This document shows positions 47,080-59,399 of a stretch of 64,000 nt of DNA, piece by piece. Position numbers and translations under genes: made by a program. Each line of letters opens with the position of its first letter. The stretch's first letter is position 1. The DNA comes from Desarmillaria ectypa (lineage: Eukaryota; Basidiomycota; Agaricomycetes; Agaricales; Physalacriaceae): assembly GCA_030407005.1 (NCBI GenBank), contig JAUDYN010000002.1, positions 1,612,001 to 1,676,000 of the forward strand, written 5' to 3'. The notes below the pieces were generated by a model. It saw only the letters and a list, made by a program, of their open reading frames with translations, had not been told where the DNA came from and did not search any database.

Positions 47080-47482
47080 TGTTATGATTTTTCCATTTTC
47101 ACATCATATCCATGACTTTATCTTATCTGACCAATCAATCCTCACTCTGTATTGACCTATACACTGACAACCACCCTAGTTCTCACCGGTTGTCACCCTA
47201 CTATGTTTTTATTAGACCATGATCCTCCCGGAACCAACCAGTTCCAGCACCATTCTCTCATGGACTCTATTGTTTCATCTATATATAACACTGTAAAAAC
47301 AGAATATAAGTAGAGTAAACTTCACAGTTGTACTCCATCTTTCAACTAAATTACACTCATATACCTCCTACTCATACACCAAAGACCTAGTCTAAAGTCT
47401 CAACAAGTGACTGCCCAAATGCAAAGCAGCTCAGAGACCCAAGATTTACATCCTAAGTCATGTGATAGACAGGAACATAACA
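47080..47482 (+). repeat. 3' LTR of element H
   Basis: 403 bp, directly after GATGATGGGAAA from the RNase H region and not after the usual PPT. TSD TCTCC follows. Confidence 0.9.
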
Positions 47483-47847
47483 TCTCCCATGGCTATCACC
47501 ATCACCTTACCTATATCAGACTACTTCAGCAATTATGCTATGACTTATGACAGTTACTTGCCAAATGAACCTTTCTTATTGTTTTATGCATAGACTACAT
47601 GACTACTATATCTGTATTTGGACTTCTAGTTTTAGTATATAAGTAGGGTAGCTCTCACTGTATAACCCCAGCTTCAAACTAAAGTTTATTCATATCAAAC
47701 CTTCACTCCTAGAACTTGGCTAAGGACTTAGCTCTTCTTCATTGAATCTGAAGACTATAGCCATATTACTCTGAGTGACTGTCTGAACATGAGACAGTCT
47801 GGGAAAATAGCACATGTCTGCAGGTCATGTGGAGCTCAGGTCTAACA

Positions 47848-48496
47848 ATTGATGGAAGAGTTGATTTCTGGCTCAGGGGAGGTGATCAAGGAGTATGCTA
47901 GTTGCTTATATTCACAGATTGCCTCATCTCACTCTTCTTACTTGGAGTAACTGAGCATTGGGGAATTGGGGTGACTATCTAAAGCATATTGTTGATCTTG
48001 GGCCAGGTAGGCTGCATAGGTTGAGTCAGTGAGGGAATTAGGGTTGTAGGGGTCATTATTATTGCTGCTGGGTGTGTGTATACTGGCTGAATTGATGGAT
48101 AGGAAAAAGACTGAATCTCTGATCTTGAGGCCCAGTCTAAATCTGCTTGCTTCATATGTTTCTTGTGGTTTTGAGTTGGGGGCTGTTTTCAATGATGATG
48201 CATCTTCCCTCTTCAGTGATGTCATCTTCAGTGTTTCCAGGATCAGTCAGGTTCAACTGGGTTTTGAATATAGGCCTAAGCATCATGAAGATGCTTCTGT
48301 AGAGCTGGATGGTGATATAGTGGTGGGGTTGAGGGTTGGGGATTCATTGGTTGTTGAATACACATGTTAACCACCTATATATTTTATGGTCATAACAAAT
48401 GAACAGGAAGAAGAGGGTGAATATCCCTGCTACAGCTATGATGGCTGTTACAAGGATTAGGAGTGTTTGGGTAGATATGTTGTTGGTGATTTGCAT
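47848..48496 (-). pseudogene. 5' coding region of element I (gag/ORF2 remnant)
   Basis: Minus-strand frame 48225-47938 reads MTSLKREDASSLKTAPNS, later NNDPYNPNSLTDSTYAAYL. It is cut at 47848 by the neighbouring LTR. It corresponds in position to ORF2 or the gag N-terminus of the second subfamily. Confidence 0.55.
48344..48496 (-). CDS. Intact 50-codon membrane ORF of element I
   Basis: ATG (48496) to TGA without interruption: a short polar start (MQITNNIST), a long apolar stretch (LLILVTAIIAVAGIFTLFFL, then FICY) and a basic tail (DHKIYRWL). It is the only uninterrupted copy and shows the minimal form of the ORF in the second subfamily. It lies about 60 nt inside the 5' LTR. Confidence 0.65.
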   Translation of the reverse strand: MQITNNISTQTLLILVTAIIAVAGIFTLFFLFICYDHKIYRWLTCVFNNQ

Positions 48497-48544
48497 TCAG
48501 TTTTTAACAGTGTTGGTGGTCACTAGAGGAAAGAGAAAGGAGAG

Positions 48545-48557
48545 GCTTTGAGCTAAT
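48545..48557 (-). promoter_or_regulatory. Self-priming site of element I
   Basis: Directly inside the LTR the minus strand reads ATTAGCTCAAAGCC; TTAGCTCAAAGC is the complement of GCTTTGAGCTAA in the same LTR (about 48723-48734). Confidence 0.7.
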
Positions 48558-48767
48558 TGCTAGACCTAAACTCTGTTGGACAACAATGGTAAACAATAGG
48601 CTGTATCATATTTGTACAGTCATCCAATGAGTCCAAGACAGTTGTCAACTAAGAGTCAAGACTAAAGGCTAGCTTTAAGCAAGAGGAGGAGTTGACAAGA
48701 AAAGTTTGATATGATTAAACTTAGCTCAAAGCTGGAGAATATACAGTGAGAGCTATGCTACTTATAT

Positions 48768-49156
48768 TGTTATGATTTTTCCTCTTTTCTGCCCTTATTT
48801 TCCATCTAATCAACCAGAATCAGTATTGCTCATCTTATCCATCATTCATCCATGAGATCACCATGTTCTCTGCTAATTATAATCACCTCATTATGACTGT
48901 TCAACTACCATTCCTCTTTCTCTTCATTTACACATGGAATACTCATGGTCAGTTTTATATTTAGCCTTTCAATTTGCATATATAAGTAGTGTAGCTATCA
49001 TTGTATTCTGTATCTTTCAACTAAAGTTCATCTTATACCATATCTTTCTCCACTGATCCAAAGACCATAGCCATGATCTATAGGTGATTGTCCAAACACA
49101 AGACAGCCTGTAGAATCCATGCATATTTGCAGATTATATGGACCATGGGTCTAATA
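48768..49156 (+). repeat. 5' LTR of element J
   Basis: 389 bp, TGTTATG to CTAATA. TATATAAG near 48979; self-primer ATCTTTCAACTAA at 49012-49024, 33 nt downstream; complement at 49158-49170 just inside the LTR. Confidence 0.9.
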
Positions 49157-49214
49157 ATTAGTTGAAAGATTCACCTCTGTCTCTTTACTGCCAGCTGCAA
49201 AGAGACAATCTACA

Positions 49215-49346
49215 TGACAAATGAATCTTGACAGAAACAAACCATCACTCTCAGCACCACTATCAGCAGTGCCTTCTTGCTTATATTTTTTACCATGCTC
49301 ATATTTCTAACATGGGGGGAACAAATCTATAATTATCTATGCTGAC
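49215..49346 (+). pseudogene. Membrane ORF of element J
   Basis: MTNES, TGA, QKQTITLSTTISSAFLLIFF, TMLIFLTWGEQIYNYLC and TGA. Same start, helix and length as in element A, with both TGAs at the same aligned codons. Confidence 0.68.
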
Positions 49347-49389
49347 AATGGGTCTTACGACCACAACTGCCACCACTGTTTTCACTCCA

Positions 49390-51569
49390 TTATGTCTTAC
49401 CCAGGAGACCAACCCCTGCAAGAGTGGATCCCTCAAGTTTGGCATCCTCTCAGGAAGAGGACCTCTCTCACCACCACATCACCTTCATCCCCCAGTCCTC
49501 AGATGAGTTTCTAACATGTCAGGAAATTAGAACCAACCAACCCTCCTAGCACAACAGGCTGAAATAACTCTCCACCACAGAGGAATATGTGCAGGATCTA
49601 TGAGTTAGGTTCCAAAACCCCAGTGAGTCACCTCTCCCCTACATGCCTGCCCACTCAGATAGTGCATAGGTACAATATGCAAACAATGCCAGAATGAGTA
49701 TACCCCATCCCAATCACCTATATGGTTCTTGGGCCACTACCCAGGAATGCAAGCCCTGGCCAATAAATAGAGAGGAGAGCAACTCCTCATCCTCTCTCCT
49801 CCTCCTTGAGCTCTCCAGTGACACCTTGCCCCCAATCATTCCCTGAAGTGCCAATGACCCCCTCAACACTGAGGGTGCCAACTTTGAGTGGCCAGAACTT
49901 ACCAATGCTGACCAAGCTTTCCTTGGTCTCTTCTGAAGTGAAGCCTAGGAGCTTCAAAGAAGCAATGTCAAGGCCAGAACTGCCTGGCCAAGGATTCATC
50001 CATACAGATATGGACAAATATTTTGCCCTTAACTGAGGGGAACTAATTCAAGGACCTGAGGCTGACACTATTGTATACACCCAGATTCATGCAAACTGAA
50101 ACAGAGAACTATATTCCTCATCTGCAGGGAACCAAGTATCAGGGCTATGCTCCTGGATGAATAATGAAAAAAGGGAGCTAGAATGCTCTCTACAGATATT
50201 GGCAAGAAGGAAAGGCAACTGGCTAAACCTCAATGGGAGAGAGGCCAGATTTTGATAACTTTACATATAACACCAGATTCTATGCAGGGCTGGAATTGTT
50301 CCAGTCTCAATATATGCTATACTCAAATTACCCTCCTGATATACTAGTATACCAACCCTAACCCCTTTCTGATTCTCCACCAACCAGCTAAATCAGATGA
50401 GCTGACTTCTATCCCCATCAAGAAAGAAGTCTTCTCTTCACAAGTGCTGGAGAGGATCCTGGCACCAGTTCAGATTCTGCAAAAGCCCCACAATCAACCA
50501 CAGAAGAAAGTGGGAGGCACTAAAAGGACTGTCTCCTCAATCTGACCAATACTTGATCTCATGATCCTCCCCTGAACAAGCCTCTCTGGACCTATACCTG
50601 AATTCCATTGGAAATGCATCTAATGAGGCCCTCTACCTGAGCATCAAACCCATCCCCATCTAGCCTCTGAAACTGTTTAAAGCTGACTGCAATAATATCA
50701 AGCAGTTTATAGGTGACTGCATCACTTATTTTGAAGTCTTCTGACATTACTTCCAATTACCATCACATTTAGTTCTGTTTGCAATGTCTCATTTTGAAGG
50801 TCCTACCAAGGACTGATGGGTTTATAACAGACCTGAATTCTGAGTCATGGATAGTTTAGATGGGACCACCCCTCACTTCCAATACCTGAGTTGGGAAGAG
50901 TTCATTGAGCTTATCACACAATAATTCTGGGATCTCACTATTGAGGAAATTCATGAAAAGAACATATTTGATCTTTGAATGGGAACTCAACCAGCAAGCC
51001 ACTACTTTCAGAAGCTGGAAGAGGAGGCCAAGCTAGCTGGATGATGAGCTGATAAAAATGAGCATGGCACAATAGTAAAAGCCATATGAATCAGAGTCCC
51101 TTCCTTATACACAACTTTTATCTTGAATATGGGTGTCAACATTCCCTGCTCATATTCAGAATGGAAGGAGCAGATTCTCTGCATGTATGAAGAATGACAA
51201 TGTAAATGGGTCTTTGATCAGACTTCCAGAGCTCCCCATGACAACCAAAAGAAGGATGCTCCCTGACCCCAAACACACCCCAGCAGCAAATGAACTGCTG
51301 GGGCATCAAGTTTATTGATGTCAAAGCCAATAGAAAATGTGGGCCCTGGACAAGATACAGCCACCAGGAGATGGATGACATATGGCAGACAAGGACAGCC
51401 AATGGAGGTCAACTAACAAAAGGCAGAAGATTGATGCTTCTAGTGCAACAAGAAGGGTCATATAGTAAAGGATTGCCTGAAGAAGAAGGAATACCAGGAC
51501 ATTCAATCAATGACAGTCACAAAGGAGGAAGAGAAGAGTGATGCAAAGATAGAGGAAGTAAAAGAGTAG
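49390..51569 (+). pseudogene. ORF2 and gag of element J (decayed)
   Basis: ORF2 remnants (MSYPGDQPLQEW, EYVQDLW, NDPLNTEGANFEWPELTNAD) run to MDKYFALN at 50009. gag starts in the +1 frame (MQTETENYIPHL) and carries the capsid region (GDCITYFEVF at about 50713, GPTKDxWVYNRPEF) and a degraded zinc knuckle (about 51440-51480). The stop TAG is at 51567-51569. Confidence 0.72.
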
Positions 51570-51601
51570 GTCACCAAGGGCTTGATTCTCCTTGTGCAAC
51601 C
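51556..51601 (+). promoter_or_regulatory. gag/pol -1 frameshift signal of element J
   Basis: AGTAAAAG, GAG-TAG, hairpin 51569-51601 (lower arms GGTCAC/GCAACC, inner AAGGG/TCCTT, loop CTTGATTC). The -1 frame reads SKRVGHQGLDSPCATKAS. Confidence 0.72.
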
Positions 51602-54600
51602 AAGGCTTCAACTGGTGTGTCTCTGATTCCTGCTGGATGGTCTCATTCATCTGTAGGACAATCTGTAAATACACACAAACCTAAACACAACTTTGTTTTT
51701 TCCACTCTCATTGTGGACTTACCACCAGAATCAAAAAACATACCAGGCACTAGCTAAGTGCAATGACACTATAATATACCCTAAATCCCACTCTTCCAAT
51801 GAAGCACAGAATATGCTAGGTGGTGCTGGCACTGCAACACAAGCCATGCTCATGATAAAGACAAGTAGATAGGACACCCTTGGGTCTCTGAAGTCAAATG
51901 TCTCAGCACTCCCAAAGGGGTCAAGTCCTGCTTCACCAGGGTCTGTGGAGGATTGCTCAAGTGCCCACCAAGGCTGAACAATGCAAGAAACCTACAACAA
52001 TGCTGCAAAAGCAACCACTTCCCAAGTTACTGACCCAGGGTTCTAGACTGAATCATATAACTTGAAGGAAAAGGGAAAGACTGAACCATTAGTGTCAACA
52101 ACTTGGATCAACCCCACTGGCCCTAAGCAACTCTTCACCATGAGGACTGGTGCCTACAGGGACTAAAATTCAGCTTCTCAAACCCTATTGGAGGGTGCTA
52201 GCATCCTATTGGATAACAAGAAAGCTGAAGAACAGGCAGAATCCACTAGTGTCTAGATGGTAAAAAGGGGGCTAAGGGTTACCATGGTTAAAGTACAATG
52301 AAGAAGATAACACTGCATTTCTTCATTGGAAGGAGCAACAGTCAAAGAACAAAGAAATCCTGACACCAGAACCTGAGACCCACCTTAACAAGGGGGTATC
52401 AGATCACATTTGATATAAACTATTCAAAGTAGATTGGACTCTATGTGCCATCCAAACTGCCAAAATGATGGCTACCACCAAAGCTGCCCTCTCCATATGA
52501 ATACACTCTAAACAACTCAAAAAAATCACCAAAGACCTCATCAGAAGTCTACAGAGCAAAGGAAATGATGCCTGAGAACAACTCTACAAACTCCAAGAAT
52601 CTATTTGATACATCTGAAGTACCAAAAGCTCTGAATGGGACTTTCTGGTAGACATACAACTCACCCCATACACTAGAACAAAAATCCTAGCTACCAGAGC
52701 ACTACTTGATAGTGGCTGCATGGACAGCTTCATTAATTGATCTTATATCCTCCAGCATAACCTAGACACCCAAAAAGCTGCCACCCTGATCCCAGTATAC
52801 AATGCCAACAGAATCTGCAACAAAGCAGATAACATTACAGAGTTTATAGAACTCTGAATGATGATCAGGGGATATACTAAATGAATTGACCTAGCAGTCA
52901 CCAACCTAAATTCTAAAATGATCTATTTGGGCCATGACTGGCTGAAACACCACAACCTAGTCATCAACTGGAAAACTGGGAGGATGATCTTTAGACACTG
53001 TTAATATGCCAAAAACCCCATTCCCCTTTCTGATGCAGATGACAAAGATAAATGAGATGAAGAGCTGGAGGATGGCAAAACTATCCTTGCTGTCAACATG
53101 CAGGAGAAATTGATAATTCAGGCAGTATATCATGCCAATGACCTAGCAGCAGCTGCTCATGCTGAAAAGCCCAAGAAGACTTTTAAGAAATTAATACCTT
53201 CTCAATATTAAAGTTTCTAAGACTTGTTCTCAAAAGAAAGCTTTAATGAATTACCAGAGTGAAAGCCTTAAGACTATGCCATTGAGCTGGTTTCCAATGC
53301 AAAGTCCATGCTAGACTGCAAGGTCTATCTATTGAACTAAATTGAACAAGAGCAGCTTGACAAATTTCTTGATGAGAATCTGAGTTCAGGGTGCATTCAC
53401 CTATCTAAATCCTCTTTTGCATTGCTCTTCTTCTTTGTCAAAAAGAAAGATAGTTCCCTTTGTCCCATTCAGGACTACCAAAAACTAAATGAGATGATAA
53501 TAAAAAACCAATATCCCCTCCTCTTGATCACCAAACTCATTGACAAACTATGGAGTATCAAATATTTCTCTAAATTAGACATCCATTGGGGATACAACAA
53601 CATCTGAATCAGGGAAGGTGATGAGGAGAAAGCTGCCTTTCATACAAACTAAGGACTATTTGAACCCACAGTAATATTTTTCAGCTTAACCAACTCCCCT
53701 GCCACATTCCAATGGATGATGAACAACATCTTCTGGGATCTAATTGTGGGAGGAAAAGTCATGATCTATCTGGATGATATCCTTATCTTCACTAAAACCC
53801 TGGAGGAGCATTGACAAATCATATGACAAGTGCTCCAATGATTGTGAGAAAATAAACTTTTCCTTAAAGCCAAGAAGTGTGAGTTCAAAGTACTAGAGAT
53901 AGAATACTTGGGCATCATTATCAGTCAAGATGCCATATGAATGGACCCAGTCAAGATGGCAGGAATAGCCGAATGGCTAACCCTGTCTAAAAAGAAGGAA
54001 CTACAGTTCTTCTTAGGATTCACTAATTTCTATCAGAAATTCATATGCAATTATTCCCATATCATCTGATCATTGATGCAGTTAATGGAGAATGCAGAAT
54101 AGAAATGGGAGAAGGAACAGAAACAAGCCTTCCTACAGCTAAAGCATCAAATGACAATAGTCCTAGCAATTCTCTCAGATGATGGGAAGTTTCGAATCAA
54201 GGCAGATGTGAGTGATAGAGCAATTGGCACTATACTCAGTCAATGCCAAGATAATAAGTGGAGATCAATCACATTCATATCCAAAGCATTAACCATCATA
54301 GAATAAAACTATGAGATCTATGACAAGGAGTTGCTAGCAATCATGCTTGCACTTGAAGAGTGGTGGCATTATCTCATGGGTGCTAAAGAAGAGATCAAAA
54401 TTTGGATAGATCATCAGAATCTTCAATACTTCTGGAAACCACAAAAGTTGAATCGATGACAAGCTCAGTGGGTCACCAAACTCACTAAATATTATTTCAT
54501 CCTACAGCACAAGTCCAGAACATCCAATTGAAAAGCCAACCTTCTCAGTTGATAAGATGACCATGATCAAGGGAAGAAAGATAATCATGATATAGTAGTT

Positions 54601-56330
54601 CTTCTCCCAGAATATTTTCATGCACTTATTTTGCCCACTAACATTGAAGAATAAGAAAGGATCTGAGACATAACTTGACAGAAGAACAGATGGGATAATG
54701 GCATCACTAATTCCCTTGATCACAAATGAGGGATTACCCAAAGTCAAGAGATATTATACTATGATGGATGGATTTATATTCCCCAAGATAAGGTTATTTG
54801 AGGGGAGATCATCACCTGTCATCATGACCACATCATAGCAGGACATTCTGGCATAGCCAAAACTATTGAATTAGTACTTCATGACTACTAGTGGCCAAAA
54901 CTGAAAAAAGATGTAGAACAGTACATCAAAGGATGTGAAGTGTGCCAGTGCACCAAGAGTAGCACTCAGGCCAAAGTCACACCCCTCCACCCAAATATGA
55001 TCCCCATTACTCCATGGACCCATATTTCCATTGATATGGTCACTGGACTCCCTGAGTCCAATGGCTATGATACACTACTAGTTGTAGTAGACAGATTTTC
55101 CAAAACCATCATAGCAGTCACTTGTCATGAAGAACTTTCAGTGGAAGAATGGGCACAAATCCTTCATGACCATGTTTATTCTAAGCATGGAATGCCCCAG
55201 GTTATTACTTCAGACCATAGATCCTAGTTCATGTCAACCTTTATGAAAGACCTCTACCAGATGCTAAACATCACCCCAAATGCCTCCACCACCTACCACC
55301 CACAGACTGACAGACAGATGGAGTAAGTGAACCAGGAGATTGAGAAGTATCTCTGAATTTTCATCAATCATTGAGAAGATGACTGGAGTGACTGGCTACC
55401 AATGGCAGAGTTTGCCCACAACAACCATATACACTTGGCCACAGGAAAAAGTCTATTCATGGTCTTCTATGGAAGGAACCCCCAACTCACGCCTGGCTCA
55501 GTACAGGACACCCTGTTTGCCAATCTAACAGTCATGGAGTTCACTGAAACCATGGCACAAATCTATAAGGAGATACACAATGCACTAGAAAAAGCAGCTA
55601 TTCAAATAGAGGGATAGTACAACAAGAGAAAATGAGCAGCATAAGACTATCAAGTGGGCAACAAGGTCTGGCTAGACACCAGTAACCTTCATTTACCATG
55701 ACCAAAGAAAAAACTTGATGACAAATGGACAGGACCATTTGAAATTCTCAAAAAAACCGGTGTAGCAGCATATAAATTGAAGCTACCACCACACTGGAAA
55801 ATTCACCCTCATTTCAATGAGAAATTACTGATGCCCTACCTTGCACCCACCTTCCCTAACCAACAATTACCACTGCCACCACCTCCAGACCTTATAGATA
55901 GACAAGAAAAGTATGAAATTGAAGAGGTATTGGACTCATAAACTTGCCAAGTACAAGCCAAGAAGGGACAATGGTCAAAGATAGTAACTGATTACCTGGT
56001 CAAGTGGAAAAAGTGGACTCAGGAGCATAATTCTTGGGTCCAAGAGATGGAGATGGCAAATGCATAGAAAGCAATCAATGAATATAAAAAGAGTATACAA
56101 CAAGGATGACTCATGAATATCATTAAAATCATAACACAAGATAAAGTGGTGACCATCATTTTCAATCACAAATATGCAGAAAATGGAGACATAGCTTACC
56201 TAGTGCAATGAAGAGATGGAGTTCAATGATGGGTAAAGAATCTGGACCAGAATCAATGGAAATTATTATTGGATGCATACTGGGCCACTTAAGTATCATC
56301 ACAATATGACACCCCTGAAGAAGAACCTTA
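51570..56330 (+). pseudogene. pol of element J (decayed, catalytic motifs largely kept)
   Basis: Linker, protease LLDSGCMDSF (about 52705), RT with intact YLDD (53767-53778), RNase H (KADVSD, YDKELLAI, WIDHQNL; 54180-54430), integrase zinc site (HHDHIIAGH...CEVCQ, 54810-54950) and core with SIDMVTGLPES (first Asp kept, about 55030) and TAYHPQTD-like TTYHPQTD, the KKKLDDK patch (about 55710), chromodomain (55890-56060, DYLVKWKKW) and the extra tail (56110-56290, ending LLDAYWAT). Confidence 0.87.
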
Positions 56331-56363
56331 GCAGTTGGGATGACTGCTTTAATGAGGAGGTAA
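56331..56363 (+). promoter_or_regulatory. PPT and upstream hairpin of element J
   Basis: GCAGTT-GGGAT-GACTGC (56331-56347; one T-G pair) followed by TTTAATGAGGAGGTAA at the LTR edge. Confidence 0.75.
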
Positions 56364-56752
56364 TATTACAATTTTTCCTCTTTTCTGCCCTTATCTTCCA
56401 TCTAATCAACTAGAATCAGTATTGCTCATCTTATTCATCATTCATTCATGAGATCACCACATTCTTCACTAATTATAATCACCTCATTATGACTGTTCAA
56501 CTACTATTCCTCTTTCTCTTTGTTTACATATGGAATACTCATGGACAGTTCTATATTTAGCCTTTCAATTTGCATATATAAGTAGTGTAGCTATCACTGT
56601 ATTCTGTATCTTTCAACTAAAGTTCATCTTATACCACATCTTTCTTCACTGATCTGAAGACTATAGTCATGATCTATAGGTGATTGTCCAAATGTGAGAC
56701 AGCCTGTAGAATCTGTGCACATCTGCAGATCATGTGGACTGTGGGTCTAACA
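56364..56752 (+). repeat. 3' LTR of element J
   Basis: 389 bp, TATTACA (TGTTATG in the partner) to CTAACA, followed by the TSD. Confidence 0.9.
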
Positions 56753-56929
56753 TATATACTAAAGTACAGGTTCTAATAATAGCCATAGTATAGTATTCAT
56801 GTGTGAAACAATAGAAACAATAGTATAGCTGAATGACTGTTGTGAGTTGTAATGGGCACTGAGATTAAATATGATAAGCCAGTACCTAGATAAAAGATAA
56901 ATGTAAAAAATATAGGGGAAATCATAACA

Positions 56930-57347
56930 CAATCCTCTCATTGACTGGAACACTAGTATAGTGTCTCTAGTATGATGTGATTGTCACAAGATTCTCTTTC
57001 AGTTGCCAGACAAAGATCCAAAATAGCTATGAGGTGAGGAGATAGAGAAAGATGATAAAATCCTTATCATAGACTTCACTGAAGCACTCCAAATATGAGC
57101 AATGAGCAGCTAAGACAACTGAGGGAAAGGAGAAGAAATCTTTTGAAGAGATTGTTTCTGTGCATTACTGAGATTTTATTGATGTATTTATAAAGGAAAA
57201 CTTCAATGAACTTCCTTCTCGCAAATTCTGAGATCATGCTATAAAATTGATGCCCAACACTAATGCTAGTCTGGATTGCAAGGTCTATCCCTTGAATCTA
57301 AAGAAACAAGAGAAATTGAACAAGTTTCTGGACAAGAACTTAATCAG
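56930..57347. pseudogene. Rearranged chromovirus pieces
   Basis: 56930-56985 is the complement of a PPT/hairpin end (minus orientation; stem ACACTA/TAGTGT). From about 57030 the plus strand encodes the protease-RT linker of the second subfamily ([46 protein letters not shown]). It is cut by the LTR of K at 57348. Confidence 0.65.
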
Positions 57348-58477
57348 TATTAGATCTGAACTCTGCCAGACAATAAGGATAAACAATGGTTTGTATTACA
57401 TTCATACAGTCACCTACTGAGTCTCAGAATATTGTCAATGAAGATACAAGACTAAGTTCTTAGCCTTAGACAAGAGGAGTAAGTTGACAAGAAAGTTTAG
57501 TGTGATTAAACTTTAGCTCAAAGCTGGAGAATATATAGCAAGAGCTACATTACTTATATACTAAAGTCCTAGTCCTAATAATAAAAATCAAAGTAAGATA
57601 GTCATGCATAAAACAATGAATACAATAGTATAAGTGGATGACCATCATGAGCTATAGCACAATAGCTGGTTGTCATTTGATAATAATGAGGCAGTCAGCC
57701 TGTGATTTGTGATAAGTGCTGAGATTAGATATGATAAGATCAGCACTCAAAATAAGATAAATATGAAAAATAGGTGAAATTATAATAATATCCTCTCATT
57801 AGAATAGGTATCCTAACTGTCATTATATCCTGATCATCAGTTCCTCTAAGAGACTCTCTCAAGTATTTTATGCAATTTTTATCTCTATTCTATTGATTAT
57901 CCTCTCCATCCTTATCTTAGCTGTTGGCCCTCTAGTAGGCTTTGATAAGGAGTTTTAGTTTTGGAATTTTCTCCTTATTATACTAATACTTGAAACACAG
58001 CTATTTCTTGACTAGATACTACTGTCTTATGCTATTGCCCTTAGTATCAACAATTACTATAGTCCTGACAGGAGCAACTACCACTATCTGGATCTCTGCT
58101 GCTCTTTTTGTTCTGAGGTATTTGGTGATCACTCTTTTTGTATTGCCTAAGTTCCTTTCTGCAACCTATTGATTTTCCTTTGATACATACTTTTTTCACT
58201 TAATAAAATAATCTATGACTATCTTGGATGATTGTTCTTTTTATTGACAAACTTTGCATAATTTATCATCAAAGATGGTCTCTATTTCATATTCTTTCTT
58301 GCCATGAATAATGTCAGATAGAGGAGATAGCAGTTATTCTTGATTTGAGAAGGCTGATAGGATATAAGCTGTGAGAAGAGTTTCAGCTTATATGCTGACA
58401 GTTTATGCTTCTTCAGAATAAGAAAAAGTCCAACTCATTTGTTGTTGAGCTTCTTTTTAGAACATGGTAGATATAAG
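57348..58477 (-). mobile_element. Element K: chromovirus, 3' end only
   Basis: 3' LTR 57348-57787 (440 bp, TATTAGATC to ATAATA), hairpin at 57802-57821, then chromodomain and integrase C-terminus in minus orientation up to about 58477, where the LTR of L cuts in within the KKKLDDK patch. Stops are frequent. Confidence 0.75.
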
Positions 58478-58917
58478 TGTTATGATTTCACTTATTTTGT
58501 TTTTATCTTATCTTATCCTCTTATCTAGATGTTAATCTTATCTAATCTCAGTGTCAATCATGAATCATGAACTGATTATCTCATTGTTATTAAGCAACAA
58601 CAAGCCATTATACTATAACCTATAATAGTCATCTCTTTATACTATTATATCCATTGTTTTACATATAGACACATTATTTTCACCTTTATTAGATACCAGA
58701 TTTTAGTACATAAGTAGTATAGCTCTTACTATATATTTCTCAGCTTTGAGCTAAGTTTAATTATACTAAACTTTCTCACTAACTCACTTCTCTTGCTAAG
58801 GCTAAACTCTTAGTCTCACATCTTTATCAGTGATGTTCAAGAACTCAGTGGGTGACTGTACAAATGCAATACAGCTCACTGTTTATCTTTGTTGTTCAGT
58901 GAAGTTTAAGTCTAACA
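58478..58917 (+). repeat. 5' LTR of element L
   Basis: 440 bp, TGTTATG to CTAACA. TACATAAG box near 58719; self-primer AGCTTTGAGCTAA about 35 nt later; partner AACTCAAAGCT at 58921-58931 (one base changed). Confidence 0.8.
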
Positions 58918-58978
58918 ATTAACTCAAAGCTTCTAGCCTTCTCTTTTTATCAGTGATCATCATGCTATTGAAAACCAA

Positions 58979-59113
58979 ATGCCATTTAACACTGACATCA
59001 TTACTCATACCTTCTACATTCTAGTAACAGTCATAAGAATTATCACTGAGATCTGTATCTTATTTTTACTCTTCTTCTGTTATTCCTATAAGCTATGCTC
59101 ATGGTTTAACTGA
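58979..59113 (+). pseudogene. Membrane ORF of element L
   Basis: MPFNTDIITHTFYILVTV, IRIITEICILFLLFFCYS, YKLCSWFN and TGA: a single apolar helix aligned with the intact copy in I. Confidence 0.62.
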
Positions 59114-59399
59114 CTCCTCCACATCAACTAAAGGAATCCTGCTCTCCATCCTTGTATATACTTACTCTGTGACTATGTCATCATCCAGTCCTATGGAAGC
59201 ATCTTCACTATGCTCTGACCCCTATCTCAAACAGAAAAAGAGTCAAGCATGATTGATAATTGACTCTCTGAACTGGATGTCAGGGAAGAAGGCCAGCACA
59301 TTCTCATTGAAAACAATATCAGAACTATTCTAAAAATCATCCATGATGAGCCTAGTGACAGCAATATCACAAGCTAATTTAGCCTAGAGCTTAGGGCTT

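Larger units (their letters stand above)
43732..47482 (+). mobile_element. Element H: gag-only, non-autonomous chromovirus derivative
   Basis: 3751 bp between two 403-bp LTRs (43732-44134, 47080-47482) with a perfect TSD TCTCC (43727-43731, 47483-47487). The interior keeps the priming site, membrane ORF, ORF2, gag and frameshift signal, but pol is reduced to about 105 bp of the RT/RNase H connection (EQEQAFIQLKKLM, LSDDGK) that abuts the 3' LTR directly. The exact TSD shows the short form itself was integrated. LTRs differ at about 29 sites by hand count, one transversion. Confidence 0.9.
43685..47847 (+). repeat. Partial LTR of the second subfamily, split by element H
   Basis: Bases 43685-43731 plus 47488-47847 make one LTR lacking its first ~30 bases; a TATATAAG box is near 47639 and the end is CTAACA at 47847. 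The sequence that follows does not match the expected self-priming site (complement of CAGCTTCAAACTAA), so this is a 3' or solo LTR. Confidence 0.65.
48768..56752 (+). mobile_element. Element J: full-length but old chromovirus
   Basis: 7985 bp, two 389-bp LTRs and perfect TSD TATAT (48763-48767, 56753-56757). All parts from priming site to PPT are present and collinear with G. LTRs differ at about 37 sites by hand count, one transversion. CpG is almost absent and stops are frequent. Confidence 0.92.
48558..56929 (-). repeat. LTR of element I, split by element J
   Basis: Pieces 48558-48767 and 56758-56929 rejoin to a 382-bp LTR once J and one TATAT copy are removed. Its left side borders 5' internal sequence (priming site, membrane ORF). 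Its right side borders 3' internal features (hairpin and purine tract complement at 56932-56965). It therefore seems to be shared by two tandem elements. Confidence 0.75.
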
